DNA of 64,000 nt from Adiantum capillus-veneris (GCA_014529385.2 CM043947.1:115215587-115279586), one strand, 5' to 3'. Shown: positions 9,242 through 22,283, numbered from the stretch's first letter. The notes: generated by a model not told the origin, from the letters alone. Numbers and translations are program-made.

Positions 9242-12200
9242 ATGTGCTCGGAGAGCTTTTTAATTTAATGTGGCTTAAACAGGTTATTGCGGAGCCAGCT
9301 TCTCCTGGCTGGCAGTGAAATGCCCCCCTCTAGGCCAGACGCAAAGCAAATTTTGACCTCAGTTGGCTTGGACTACAACAAGATTCATGCATGTCCAAAT
9401 GATTGCATTCTTTTTCGCAATGAATTCGCAGATTTTCTATCATGTCCTAAGTGATGAGCAATGCGCTACAAACACGATGCAATTGGCGAGACAGTTCCAG
9501 CTAAAGTGTTGCGGCATTTCCCTATTATTCCTAGGATAAAAAGCATGTTTCGTTGTGGTTCCATTGCAAAGTTGATGTGGTGTCATTCTACGAATAGATC
9601 CACTGACGCAACATTTAGGGTGCCCGCTGATTCGAAGGCTTGGAGGCACATTGAAGATACATGGCCACATTTTAAGAGTGAACCACACAATTTGCGTTTG
9701 GGCATGGCAATGGATGGAGTCAATCCATTTGTCTTGACAAGCTCGTCATGGAGCACTTGGCCTGTGTGCCTTATCAATTACAACCTCCCGCCGTGGCTTG
9801 TTATCAAGAAGGGTCATTTGATTTTAAGCTTGATTGTACCTGGTAAGTTCAAGGCAAAAAACATGGATGTTTATCTAGCTCCACTAGTTGACGAGCTCCA
9901 GGAGTTAAGGCATGGGATCGACATAGCAGATGCGGTTGAACCACTAGGACAACAACATGCAAGGATCCATGGAATTCTTATGTGGACTATGCATGATTGG
10001 CCAGGATACGGAGAAGCTTCTGGTAATGGTTATTGATTTATAAAATTCTCGCTATTCGCAAGCCCTTTGCCTTGGCCTGATTCATGCTTTCATATATGCA
10101 GGACTAGCAACTTCGGGATACAATGCATGTTCAATTTGCGGGCAGTCTTTGGATGTGCGCTATTATACCTCTCTTCGAAAGACAATTTATCAAGGCCACC
10201 ACCGTTATCTTCCAGATGGCCATCACTTGCGCGAAGGTCAACTTGGTCGCGTCGAATGTCATCCTATGCATGTACAAGAGTGCCGTCGCCGATGGGAGCA
10301 ACATGAGGGGCAACCTGTTCCAGGAACGAAACATTTGACCATTCTCCATACGTTGCCGTACTGGGGTGATCTACTAATACCATTTGCTGGATCCAATACA
10401 TATATTCAAGAATGTGGGAGAGCTCCTCTGGAAGACAATCATGGGAATGAAAGACAATCGAGCTTCACGAAATGATTTGCAGTCGGTTGGAAAGATGCCA
10501 GAGTTGTGGCCTTTCACCAATGCAGCTGGTCAAACAAAACTTCCAAGAGCGCCATGGGTATTGCTAAAAAATGAAGAGCGACAAGTGAAAAGGGTGATTT
10601 CAGAGTTCAGGACGCCAACAGGATCTATGCGATGTCTCAAGATAGCATTCACCCGCGACAATCAACTGTCAAGGTTGAAATCGCACGACTAGCATAAGTT
10701 CTTGCAATTCATTCTTCCAATTGCAATCAAGGGGTGTTTAACAGAGGAAGTGCGGACCTGCATATACAAGATTTCAGAGCTAGTGCGGTGGATCTCTTCC
10801 AAGGAGATACGGGAGGAATCTATTGCAGTCGCAAGGGCTAACTCCATTGAGGCAGTTTGCATGATTGAGAAGTATCTACCCATGAGCTGCCTAACTATCC
10901 AAATGCACTTGCTCGTCCATGTAGTAGATGAGGTTGCAGTGGCAGGTACAGTCCACAGCCGTTGGATGTTCTTTCTAGAGCGGTTCATGAAAACACTTAA
11001 GGGTTTTGTTCGCCAAAAAGCGCGTCCAGAGGGGAGCATGGCAAAAGGATGGCTGGTGCAAGAGTCTCTTGTATTGACGACCGAATTTCTATCCGTTTCT
11101 GACCCAGAAATGCCTCGACTGTGGAGCGATGAGGAGGATGCAAGACTGGTGGGAGAGGAGCCGCAAGGGCAAGGGGTGCCGAAGAAAATGAACCTGGCCA
11201 TGCGAGAAAAGATCATGAAGTTCTGTATACTAAATTCAACGCCGATGCAAAAATGGCTTGAAAGGTACGAAGAAGAGAAAGAGAGACGCAATCTAGAGCG
11301 ACAGGATTTCAGGCGAAGTCGAACGACTAGAGGCTTACCCTTGCTAGACTATCTCGCTTCTCTACCTGAATTCCCTACAATGGCATGGTTGGACAAGACA
11401 GTGAGAGCAGCTCGACAGATCGGAGAACCCATATCTCTAGAAGAGGAAGAGCTGGCTATTGGATGTGACTGGAAGTATCATATATACATGGAACTGTGGT
11501 CGCATGGAAAGCATTTCAGAACACAACAAATTGACAGCAGAAGAAACACGTTTGACAGTGGGGTAATGGTTAGTTTCATGCAAAAGAGCAGGGCTAGTGC
11601 TAGAGACACGAATGAGAGCACTAGCAACCTGGATTACTGTGGTCTGGTGTTAGATATCCTGAAAGTAAGCTTCAGGCGGTTTGAGATGTTTTTGTTGGAT
11701 GTGAAGTGGTTCAAGGTGATTACTTCTGGTCGCAATGCAACGGTACACAGAGATGGAAACAAGCTTGTGAAAATAGATTCTACAAAGACTTGGCCATATG
11801 CGAGAGACACATTTGCTCTCCCCGAACATTGCGAGCAAGTGGTTTTTGTACCGGACCCTCGAGAGCGACAATGGTGGTTTGTGGTTCAGGTTGCTCCAAG
11901 AAATAAACAAGTATTTGAAGGGCAAGATCTCCTGGAGGAAAGTCAGTCAGACGACGTCCATACTACTATGAAATTAGATGAGATGGACAAAGGTATGGCA
12001 GAGGAAGCTAACAGACGAGCTAGAATTGACACTTGTAGATGAAGATGTAATGGATGAAGACAATCTGCCAGAACGAGTTGGGGCAGAGTTATGTTTACAA
12101 TTAGAGATAGACGATGATACAGTGCAAGATCTTATCGATGATGCCTCACTCGTCGAGGCCTAGGCCTGTAAGTGTTTGTGTGAAGACTTTGATTTAAAAT

Positions 12201-12270
12201 TAAGCTTAAAGTTAATTTAAACAACTGTGTTCTGACGCTTTATTTTACTTTCTTTGTGCAGGACTTTAGT

Positions 12271-13390
12271 ATGGCAGACGAGATTCCAGATCCCGCTTCC
12301 ATGAGTGCAGATGCATTCATGGGATTTGTTACACGGATGACGCCTGCTCAGATGGAAGAGGCTTCTCAGTACTGGGTAGCCAGAGGCACGGGTACTACGC
12401 CTCCGGGCTTCACACCCGAGGGACCGACGCCTAGGGGGGGGGACGCCTACGGGGTTCAGGACGCCTATGGGTATGACGCCTTCTTCTCCCATCACGGCCG
12501 CTTCGACACCTAGGGGTGGGGCAGAGGCGGGTACGTCCTCATCTTCTTCTCCCATCACGACCGCTTCGACACCTAGGGGTGAGGCGCACTCGCCGATCTC
12601 GGCGATCGTCAGGTGGAGGTGGTGGTTGCTGTGGAGGAGGGTCCACAGATGCTTCGACCCCTCCTCGCTCACGACCCCCGTCTTACCCAGGCACACCTCT
12701 CGACACACCTCTTGGCATACCTCGGACACCTTGGGGGACACACGATCCTAGTGTCTCCAAGCTCTATACTATACGGGGAGATGGTTCTGTTGACATGGAT
12801 AGAGTCGGCAGTGAGATGCGACAGAGGATTCGCCAGCTCGTGGAGCTGTAGTTTTCGACCAGCATTCTGACGTCTTGGGATCAGCAAGACAAGGAAAAAT
12901 TCACTTACATAGTGGAGACCATCCTGAGAGAGTACCAGCCTGCTCCGGGTTCTTTCGTTGTTTCGGCGTGGTGGATCAAGGGTGTTGCACAGGACACCAT
13001 CAAACATCGACGAGATGCAGCTCGACAAGCTTTCAGGACCGGCTCGCCGAAGCCTTCGGGCATCCCACACGAGACGTGGCTGCAGATCAGAGAGGATGAG
13101 CGAACAGCGGCCACGCGGTTCAGACAGCAGCGTGAGGCCGTGCATGTACGACAGATGACTAGGGGGACATCTCATCTTGGCAGTGGAGGCTTAGACACCT
13201 TTTGCTATGAGTTTGTGAGTTTCTAATCCAATCTTAACTATGGCATTTTTTAAAACGCGATGAATCATGTATTCTTATTACTTTGATTTTTGTATAAATG
13301 CAGAATCTTGAGATGCATCTCTATGAAGTACTGAATGATCTTGAAGCTTCAGGAGAGCCTGTAGACTGGGAGGCCTTACAGTCTCGCTGA
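12271..13390 (+). pseudogene. CACTA-1 TNPA-type gene (disrupted)
   Basis: Starts MADEIPDPASMSADAF just after a splice acceptor (about 12261), suggesting an upstream non-coding exon or joint transcript with TNPD. A Pro/Thr-rich region with TPRG repeats is followed by a basic conserved part (SAWWIKGVAQDTIKHRRD, WLQIREDERTAATRFRQQ) like plant Ptta/En/Spm transposase-24 proteins, which bind subterminal repeats. An intron at 13215-13303 is followed by a last short exon ending in TGA at 13388. Damage: a G9 run at 12434-12442 puts the TPRG region out of frame, and a TAG lies at 12849-12851. CACTA-2 has the homologous gene at 27369. Confidence 0.7.
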
Positions 13391-14175
13391 TCGCTTGAGG
13401 TGAGACGTTAATATGTGTGAGTTGATTTAATTAAGTTAGTATATGTGAAGTAATATCAATACTAATTTTGTGAGTTGTCCTATGTGCAGGTTGCGACGCC
13501 TAGTCATTAGTGGACCAGATTTCATCTATATGCTTTGTGAGACACAGGCACGCTTCTGTGTCTCTTTTTTGTACAAACAGTTAGTGTTCAGACAGTTATT
13601 GTTTCCCTTATGGTTATGATTATTGTCATTGTCATTGTATAGAGAGTTATTGTTTCTCTTTCTGGTTATGCTTATGGTTATTGTTAATTTTGTTTATGGT
13701 TATGGTTATCTGCATTATGGTTTTGATCAAAGTGGTTATAGCCGGTTATGGTTTTAAGTTATGGTTATGGTTCGTTATGGCTGTGCTTTTTAGTTGGTAC
13801 GGTTGTCTTTCATTGGCCTTAAATCTCATGTGAGATCCTACATGGATAGCATGTAGGAGGCGTATACATGATATGATTTTTTTTGAAAAGTTTATGTAAA
13901 AACAAAGGGAACTCTGCCGAAATTTCTGCGTGCGGGAGCATGGTTGATATTTTGGTGCTGCTCGCTTTCTTGGGCAGAGGGCAGGAAGTCTCGCTGTGGC
14001 TATGTCCATCTTTTAATTGGGCACAGGCCAGGATACCTACCCTCTGCCCAAGAAATTTTTTTTCTGCAATGGTCGTCGCTATGCGCGTCGGTAATAGCGA
14101 CTGGTTTCAGAGCGACGCATAAAGCGACGGAAGGCATCGATATATGCATCGATAACACCTGTTTTTTTTGTAGTT
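13391..14175 (+). promoter_or_regulatory. CACTA-1 3' subterminal region and terminus
   Basis: 13560-13790 is built from degenerate GGTTAT-like short repeats. 13966-13981 (TTTCTTGGGCAGAGGG) and 14040-14055 form a perfect 16-bp inverted repeat. After it come GTCGCTAT, AATAGCGAC and GCGACG motifs (about 14067-14125), the usual kind of subterminal TNPA-binding repeats. The last bases read GTAGT at 14175. Confidence 0.65.
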
Positions 14176-15263
14176 CCCCCCCAATAGCAACATCGCTATT
14201 GATAGTGAAAGGGGAGGGTCCCACGGTAGATGACAGGGAGAGAGCGAGGAAGAGCCCAAGGGCTGCCATGTGTATGAAACGACTCTAAAGCTAACCAAGT
14301 GGGCCTGGGCAAAATGCAAGGTGAAAGCCAAGGGTCGTCCGGACAAGCAAAAGTCGAGGCAAGACCAAGTGGGCACATCCCAAGGCATGTCCGAGAAAGT
14401 ACAAGCATGGGTGAATCAAGTGCTAGAAGCCAAAGAGGAAAAAGGTGGTAAGGAGGAGTCGGATGGATAGAGGGAAAGAGTCAAAGTCAAAACTGAGCAA
14501 TATAAGGTAAGCCTAAAGGGGATAAAAGATAAAAATGAAAAAAAATAAAAAATGAAGAGCATAGGGGGCAATAGCGACATCGCTAATGCCCCCCTCCCAA
14601 GTGCACAGGGTGAAGAAGAGAGAGAGAGAGAGCAAAGCGGTGCCTTCTTTCGCAAAAGATACCAATTCAAGATGCCAGGTGGACCAAATGAAATGCAAAT
14701 TCCCAAATTAAAGGCCCCCCCTATAAAAGTAAAAAAAGGATCAAATGTGGGGCTTTTTTTTGGCCTTTTGGAGTGCCGTTTGAAGCCTGCAAAGTGGAGT
14801 TCTCTAGCAAGCTAGCCCCTTTGTAGCTTTTGCTTGAAAATGGCCATGGTGATGGCATTGCAAGCTTGTGTATATGTTTTTTGAAGCGCAATCAAGCCAC
14901 ATTTGCCTCCCTTGCTGTTGTTTCCCCTTCCCCCCTTCTATTTCTCCTTCTTTCATGGTTCTGCTTGGTGCCGGCTGTGTGGAAGTGTGTGCCCCTCTCG
15001 GACCGTCGATGTTTTGAATGAGAGAGTGAGATTGAGTGTCTGTGTGCGTGTGTAAGGGTGGAAACAGGTAGTGGTTGTAGGTGCACCTTGTGTGGTGGTT
15101 CTGTGGAGTGTGTGAGCAGTAGAAATCGAGCAAGCAGTGGTTTGCTAGTGTGAGGTGTGTGTTTGAAGGTGTTTTCTGAGAGGATAGGGGTGTTGTGAAT
15201 ACCCTGAGCTATAGAGAGGCCTTTGTGTTTGTGCCGGGTGTGTTCCCCCATTCCCCCTCTCCA
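14176..15263 (+). repeat. 5' LTR copy of element G (probably truncated)
   Basis: Matches 21848-23002 closely, ending in CTCTCCA. 14564-14593 is a near-perfect palindrome (GGGGGCAATAGCGA, 2-nt loop, one mismatch). Its GA run near 14616 has only about 7 units, against about 42 in the 3' copy. Confidence 0.88.
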
Positions 15264-15342
15264 TCTTCTAGTGCCCCCACGGAGGAGCACACTGATTGCT
15301 CCTAGTTAATTGAAAGGAAGCAGTTTTTCGCGTTGGAAGTCA

Positions 15343-18300
15343 TGGCAGCGAGAAGCTATGGACCGATTTTCACAGGAGAAGAGAGCTCTGACGAGTGGAT
15401 GTCAGATTTTGAGTTGTACAAGCTATCGTTGCGTATGCTGAACGAGGATAGCAAAATGCAGACTTTTCCTCTAGTGATGCGTGGTAGAGCTAAAGCATGG
15501 TACGGTGCATTGGAAGGCGAGCCGAAACAAGCATGCCCGGCTCTACGGGCAAGGTTTCTTCATGAATTTCGCAAGGAGACTTCCCCAGTCGAACTGGATG
15601 CAAAGCTGAAGGCGCTTAAGCAAGACGTAAGTGAAGATTTCAATCTGTTTTTGGGTCATTTTGAAGAGTGTTGGGCAATGTTAGCAGTAGCCATGCAATT
15701 GGCTAATGGAGACTATTTCAAGCTCGGCAAATTCATGGCGTGTCTGCATCCCAAGGTGAGAGAGAAAGTTGATTTCGAGAGCCCAGAGAATTATAATGAT
15801 GCGGTAGCCATTGCATGATCGAAGAGCAGAAAGATAAAGAAGAAGATAGAGCAGGGCGTGTCAGGCTATGAGACGATGGCCCATGTTCAACCATAGAGTC
15901 CGAGAGAGACTGCACATGAAGAAAATCAGGGAATTCGAGGTGTAGCTGTTGTCCCGCAAAATTGGGTGTGCACAGTGCAAGATTTATCCGAGCAGATGCA
16001 GGAGTTGTGGCTCAGTGTCATGGATAGAGGACAGCCAAGAGGAGCAAGGGGCAGGGCACGGCCACTGCCTGGTAGGTGTTACAATTGTGAAGAAGAAGGG
16101 CATTATGAGTCTGATTGTTCTCAAGTGCAGAGAGAAAGAGGAGGTATGTACCCGCTTTTTGGTAGAGGTCGAGGTCAAGGGCAATACAATGGTCCAAGAG
16201 AGCAAGCGGTGGAGAATCCTGTGCAGCAAGCTCCGCAAAACGGAGGTGAGGTGCCAAGGGTAAACATCATAGGAGTGGACAAGCAGGATGTCAAAGTTTT
16301 GGCCAACAAGAGAGCAAGAGCTGAGAGGGAGATAGAGGCAGAGTGGGAATCTAGAGCTCGCAAAGGCAAAGAGAAGGTGTACGAAGGCAGAGAGCAACCT
16401 GAGCCTAGCAAGAGAAGGAGGCGTCGCAAGATCAAGCAAGAGGATTTCCAGCTAGGACGTGGCTATCGCGAGTACAATTTGGTGAGTGATGTTCAAAATA
16501 AAAAAGTAAATATTACATTTGGTCAGTTGTTAGCTTTCAATCCAAAGTTAAGAAGGCAGTGGTCCACAAGTGTTAGCACCAGGCTACCAAGAGCTGAGGG
16601 AGATGTGCAAGCAGTGCAAAACATGGCTTTGAGGGTAGGTAACCCCACATACATTCTTCCGCTTGTGGATGCGATTATAGAGAAGAGGATGCAGGTACAA
16701 GCCTACATAGACAGTGGAGCACAGGTTTGTGTCATGACGAAAGCAGCCATGAAAGAGACGGGAGTCAAGGCAGTAGTCAGGTCAAATGTGCGCATGAGGA
16801 TGGCCAACCATACCAAAGCCAGGTGTCTGGGTGTGGTGCAGGATGTGAAGGTCAAAGTGATGGGCATAGAGTGCCTGATAGACTTCTTCGTGATGAAGGC
16901 AAGGGATAATGCTTATCCAATTATTTTGGGTAGGCCATGGCTTTTGACGACATGAGCAAAACAAGATTGGGAGAGCAAAGTGTTCACTTTGCCTGACAAA
17001 GAGAGAGGCAAACAAATTGTGCTTGATTTGAAGACCAAGGAGAGTATTTCTCGTCCTATGGAAGTTAAAGATGAGGGTGACATGACGAGCTATGAGTACG
17101 AGACAGAGACGGGCTATGATGAAGGCTATACTAGCATAGAGGAAGAGGAGAGCGAGGGTGACATGCTGAAGATATATGCAGACTTATTTGGGGTCACCAT
17201 AGACGACTCCCCACCTAAAGAAGAAGGTATGCAGCCTCAAGCTCATCGTTTAAGCGTAGAGGAGGTTTCAAGCATGTTGAGTGAAGACTTAACCAAGGGT
17301 GAAAAGGAGGGCTACGTTCAACTGTGTGAATCCTATCCAAATCTGTTCGCGACGGAGTACAAGCATTTGCGAGGTGCAAAGAGGGTGGAGCACAAAATTG
17401 TTTTTAAGGAGGGACATAAGCCTAAAGCACAAAAGCTGAGAAGAGTAGGAGAAATTCACAAGAAAGCCCTTTGGCAGGAGATCAATAAGTTGTTGGAGGC
17501 AGGTATCATATATCCTGTGAAGGAGTCAGAGTGGGTCTCGCCAGTGGTCATAACCCCTAAGAAGAATGGGAAATGGAGAGTGTGTGTCGACTACAAGCCA
17601 TTGAATGCCGCGACCAAGAGGAATCACTACCCCTTTCCATTTCAAGATGAAATCCTAAACCAAGTGGCTGGGCATGAGAGGTACTCGATTATGGATGTCT
17701 TTTTGGCGTACTTTTAGATAGGGATTGTACTTGAAGACCAGTTGAAGACCACATTCATATCGCCATGGGGTTGTTTCGCTTACCGCAGGCTAGCATTCTG
17801 ATTAGTGAATGCATATGCCACCTTCCAAGGTTGCATGAACAGGGTATTAGGTCCATACTTGGGCCGTTTTATTAGGGTGTTCATGGATGATATGAGATGC
17901 TACAGTTCAAGATTGGAGCACCTATCAAAGCTCCAGTTATTCTTTCAAAGGCTTGATGAAGAAGGAGGTCAGTTGAACCCCAAGAAGTGCAAGCTAGCAC
18001 AGCCTCGAGCACAATTGTTAGGTCATGTGGTGTCACAAAACGGTATAGAGGCTGATCCCGAGAAGGTGACGGCATTGGTGTTGATGGAGCCACCATCAGA
18101 TGCTCAAGATTTGGCTTCATTTATTCATAAGTTGAAGTATTTGTCATGTTTCTTTTGGATGCTGTCGCAATATGTGCATCCTCTTCAAAAGAGGGCTCAT
18201 CAAGTGCATGGTTATGACTGGGATAAAGAAGCTCAAGAGGCCTTTGATAGCGTTAAAGAGATTTTGTGCCAATTTCCAGCGGTGTCACTCCTCCCAATCG

Positions 18301-20455
18301 AGAGGATGACTTCTATGTGTCTATGACGGTGGGCACAATTGCTCTTGGAGCGGTTCTACTACAAAAGGTAGGGAGAAGCTACAAGCCGATATCCTCTGAG
18401 AGCAGGGTGATTAGCCCAGGAGAGGCTACCTACACCGAGGCAGAGCAGTGGGTGATGGCTCTAGTCTTCGCTTGCAGGAAGTTCAAAGTTCATTTGATTG
18501 TACGTAAGTTTTTTGTGTTGACGGCTAATAATCTATTGCCAGAGGTAGTGCTACATTTGAAGCCAGGAAGGAGGATTATGAAGTGGGTGTTGGAGCTACA
18601 AGAGTTCGAATTCGAGTTCAAGGTAGATCACACGATTCGGTCTCACCTGGCAGACCTTCTTGTCAGCAAGGCTATCGATTTGCCGGCCTATCCAAGGGTG
18701 GTACGAGATGAAGCCAAGGAGGACCTCGACTTGGAGGATACTTTTACTATGTGGTTGGACAGAGCATATCGGAGGGTAGTGCAGAAAGAAGGAGGAGGTG
18801 TGGTGATACATGACCCACATGGCAAAACAATATTTTCAAAGGCGTATGATTTAGAGGATGTCCACACCAATAATGAGGTGGAGTATCTCACTCTGTATTT
18901 GGGTTTGAAGCAGTGCATAGAGTTCGGCATTTCAAGGCTGGTGGTGAAGGGAGATGCATTGCTAGTCATCAAGCAACTGTTAGGCCAATGGCAGGTAAAA
19001 CGCGATTCTTTGAAGCATTGGTTCTTTTTCATAAAAAAGATGTTGAAGTTTTTTGAAGAAGTCCAATTCAAGCATGTGAGGAGAGAGCAGAATCAAGAGG
19101 CGGATCAGCTAGCTAGCAGCAAAGTGCAAGTACATGTTACAGGTTTGTATGTGGCCCCAGCTACTTATGTAGGTAGAGAGACTCTTAAGGATATTGAAGG
19201 CTTTTTTAGTACAGGGCAATGTTCAGAGGGTTTGTCCAAGCTGCAAAAGAGGAGAGTGGTGCAAAAGGCCCACAAATTCACACTGGTAGGTGAAGATCTC
19301 ATAAACTACGGGCGTGACGGAGTTCTTAGAAGGTTGTTGTACAAAGAAGAGATAGGGATGGTGCTGGAGCAATGCCATTAAGAGAGCGGACATTAGGGCA
19401 AAGATCAGGTTCTGTTTTGAGTGCTTAGAGCAGGCTTTTGGTGGCCTTCCATTGTGAAAGACGTGCATTACTGGTGTAAACTCTGCCATGAGTGTCAGAC
19501 TATAGGTGAAAGACAAATGGTAGCGGAGTCACAGGGCACCATCATCGCACAAAGAGCCTTTGAAAAGTGGGGTCTGGATGCTATAGGCCCTCTCCCAAAG
19601 TCTACAAGTGGTAAGAAGTACGTGGTGGTAGCCATTGACTACCTTACAAGGTGGGTGGAGGCCAAAGCAGTGAAAGAAGTAAATGCTAGTGTTGTGGCTT
19701 AGTTTGTGTTTGATAATATATGTTGCCGTTTTGGTGTTCCATGGGTGTTAGTTTTTGATAGGGGTCAGGGGTTTAGAAGAAAGATCATGAGCGCATTAGT
19801 GGAAAAGTTAAAGATTCAGCACAGGTTTTCCTCACCCTATCACCCCCAATGCAATGGCCTAGTCTAGAGTGCTAATGGTAAAATTGTCAAGATGTTAACA
19901 AAGTATGTGGACAAGCAGGAAGCTGAGTGCGAAGAAACTCTAGAGAAGTGTTTGTGGGCATATAGAACATCTTATAAAGTGGCTACAAACTTCACTCCAT
20001 TCGAGCTTGTCTATGGTAAGGAGGCTGTGTTGCCAGTGCATGCATAGCTAGGTGCTTTAAAAGGTATGTGGCATATCAGTGCCACTCAACAAGGAGTTCT
20101 ACAGGATCGGATAGCCAATTTAGAGGCTTTGCAGATGGACAGAGAGGCAGCGACGGACTACTATGTGAAGCAGAGAGAGAGGCGGGTTGCCAAATTCAAT
20201 CAGAACCTGCCGGACAAGAAGATAGAGGAAGGAGGCCTTGTCATGAAATACGAAAGCTACCTGGATTTCACATTCCAGAAGAATTTTAAGAAGAAGTGGA
20301 CGGGTCCATATAAAATGAAGAAGGCCTTTCCAAATGGGACGTATCAACTGGTAAGAGAAAATGGCAAGCTTCTCAGGAATAGGGTAAATGGTGTGCAGCT
20401 CAAACTATATTTTGAGAGGAGTCTAGTGCCTGAAGTGCAGCAAATTATAGTCTAG
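15343..20455 (+). pseudogene. Element G gag-pol polyprotein (PR, RT, RNase H x2, IN)
   Basis: Gag capsid region begins MAARSYGPIFTGEES (15343). A CCHC knuckle CYNCEEEGHYESDC is near 16080. The protease has YIDSGAQVC near 16700 and IILGRPW. RT shows WVSPVVITPKKNGKWRVC, VFMDDM and LLGHVVSQNGIEADP. RNase H is followed by a second RNase H (GGGVVIHDPHGK, NNEVEYLTLYLGL). The integrase has the zinc region, DAIGPLPKS, FSSPYHPQCNGLV and a GPYKM C-terminal module. It would make all enzymes for copying and inserting the element. In-frame stops: 15816 TGA, 15894 TAG, 16953 TGA, 17715 TAG, 17799 TGA, 19379 TAA, 19394 TAG, 19418 TGA, 19700 TAG, 19865 TAG, 20045 TAG. A frameshift lies near 18296. Confidence 0.93.
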
Positions 20456-21847
20456 GGGGGTGGGCAACCCACCTAAAGCATGCGGTGTGTGAAAGAAAGA
20501 AGATAAAGCTTTGTACATAGCCTGTACATAGAGTTGTGGTTTTGTAAGTTCTTTCAATCATCAGTTTGGTGTGTAAGTTTTAAAGTTTTGTACATATGCT
20601 TTTGGTCGAACATAAATGTTGGACGAGGGGGCTAGGCAATGATGGTGCAACTAAAGTTGGTCGAAGCTAGCAGGTTGTCTATGCCAGGCAAAGGGTGCAT
20701 TCGAGTGCAGTGCAAAAGGCTAGGGCAGGCGCCAAGGCCCTTAGTAGCCAAAGGATAACGGGAATGTATGCTTAAAGTGATTTTTTGGGCCAAAAGGGTT
20801 GTAGGAGATGAAGATGTCCGAAATGCCAAGTCGAAGCTCTAGAATGTAGAGTTCAACGTGTTGTAGAAGCCGGTCCAGACGGCTCATCAAACGGAGCCCC
20901 GATGTGTAAGGTATTGCAGTTTAAAGAAAGAGTGTGTAGCAGATCCCCGATGGACAGGGCAGCAGGGGACAGGTGGCCCGGGCTGATGTCAATACATACG
21001 TGTGTAGAGCTGAGTTGTGGAGCATGCCTGTCTTCTCAGATTGCAAATCGGAGCTCTGGATAGCAAGATATGGTCAAAGGAATATTTTCTGGGGGCCGGG
21101 TCTGAGCCCACTTGACCGCATTGGGAAAGGTGCCATCTGGCATTTTTTCGGCCTCGCCAAGATTCTCAAAGATAGTAGGTGTTATGTGGAGTCAGCACAA
21201 ATCGAGTGCACGTCAATCGGATGCTTGGTTGACCAGATACGGGGAGATGAAGCTGGGAGCCGTGGGCAGTGAACAAGTCGCAGATGATTTTTTCTTATTT
21301 TTGCGGCCTTGAATAGCGAACTCCGGGGAGTTGAAATGCAATGGGATTTGCATGGCAAGGAACCGGTAAAGGGGAGACTCGGCACCGCTTTGCATCTTGA
21401 TGATTGGGTCACCAGGTGATGTATGGCATGCAAGGCAAGTAAAGTGGAAAAAATGGGCTAGAGGAGGTTTAGTGGAGGAAAAAACATGGAATTTCAAGTC
21501 CTTGAAGACTGCTTAAGATAGCGAGTGCCACATGGCAGGGATGTAATCCCGTATGCGCAACACGGGGCCAAGAGCTTATGCCATATGTATTGGGGCGTGG
21601 CCCCCTTGGAGAGTACACAAGATTAGGGGAGAGATCTCTTTGAGCTCGTGGCCATGGCCATGAGTGTTGGGCGCTGTGTGGTCGAAGACGGTGGCACGCG
21701 GCGGCGTTGCAGGGTGATAGACGGCGGTTTTGGACAGCTACGAGGTGTGCGTCCATGCGTGCGACGAGTTGGCATTGGTAAGGTGGCGCATACCCGTGGG
21801 GGAGGATTCCCGTGGCCCTTGGGGCCCAATTTTTTCAAAAAGGGAGA
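20456..21847 (+). other. 3' region of element G with the shared bipartite motif module
   Basis: No gene. It opens with a purine tract after the pol stop. Two motif halves lie at 20870-20930 (ACGGCTCATCAAACGGAGCC) and 21025-21085 (CAAATCGGAGCTCTGG), then GGGGGCCGGGTCTGAGCC and a GTGCCATCTGG segment. The same order occurs in the LTR of element E and at 51860-52160. It may be U3 of a longer LTR. Confidence 0.55.
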
Positions 21848-22283
21848 CCCCCCCAATAGCCACATCGCTATTGATAGTGAAAGGGGAGGGTCCCACGGTA
21901 GATGACAGGGATAGAGCGAGGAAGAGCCCGAGGGCTGCCATGTGTACAAAATGACTCTAAAACTGACCAAGTGGGCCTGGGCAAAATGCAAGGTGAAAGT
22001 CAAGGGTTTTCTGGACAAGAAAAAGTCGAGGCAAGGCCAAGTGGGCACATCCCAAGGCATGTCCGAGCAAGTACAAGCATGGGTGAACCAAGTGCTAGAA
22101 GCCAAAGAGGAAAAAGGTGGTAAGGAGGAGTCGGATGGATAGAGGGAAAGAGTCAAAGTCAAAGCTGAGCAAATATAAGGTAAGCCTAAAGGGGGTAAAA
22201 GATAAAAATTAAAAAAATAAAAAAGAAGAGCCTAGGGGGCAATAGCGACATCGCTAATGCCTCCTCCCAAGTGCAAAGAGTGA

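Larger units (their letters stand above)
3413..12163 (+). pseudogene. CACTA-1 TNPD-type transposase (three exons, disrupted)
   Basis: Exon 1 is 3413-3945, with an N-terminal C-x-C-x2-C and H-x3-G block of the transposase-associated type. Exon 2 is 9283-10022, the tnp2 transposase core with HACPNDCILFR, VLRHFP and AMDGVNPF. Exon 3 starts at 10102 and has a DUF4218-type block (CMIEKYLP, MHLLVH, FLERFMKTLKG, RPEGSMAKGW) and a DUF4216-type block near 11640-11900. This protein binds and cuts the element ends. Intron 1 (3946-9282) contains LTR element A and could still be spliced. Damage seen: a TGA after QNM near 3560, adjacent stops near 9451, a frameshift near 10383, a TAG at 10690 and a frameshift near 12000. 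The acidic C-terminal tail runs to 12163. Splice sites were chosen by alignment with CACTA-2. Confidence 0.8.
3228..14175 (+). mobile_element. CACTA-1, En/Spm-type DNA transposon with nested LTR element
   Basis: It carries a TNPD-type transposase gene, a TNPA-type gene and a 3' subterminal region with GCGAC/TCGCTAT motifs. It ends at 14175 in a run whose reverse complement is AACTACAAAAAAAACAGG, one base from the CACTA consensus start. The left limit given is where similarity to CACTA-2 (from about 23029) begins, not a proven terminus. The element hosts the complete retrotransposon A inside an intron, so A is younger. The last base abuts the 5' LTR copy of element G exactly, which suggests CACTA-1 jumped into that LTR. 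Confidence 0.8.

Noticed and set aside
13560-13790. Telomere-like GGTTAT repeats
   Set aside because: Too irregular and not TTTAGGG; better seen as short repeats in the CACTA-1 subterminal region.
20456-21847. Small plus-strand proteins after the element G pol gene
   Set aside because: No motif; the region aligns as non-coding module with other elements.
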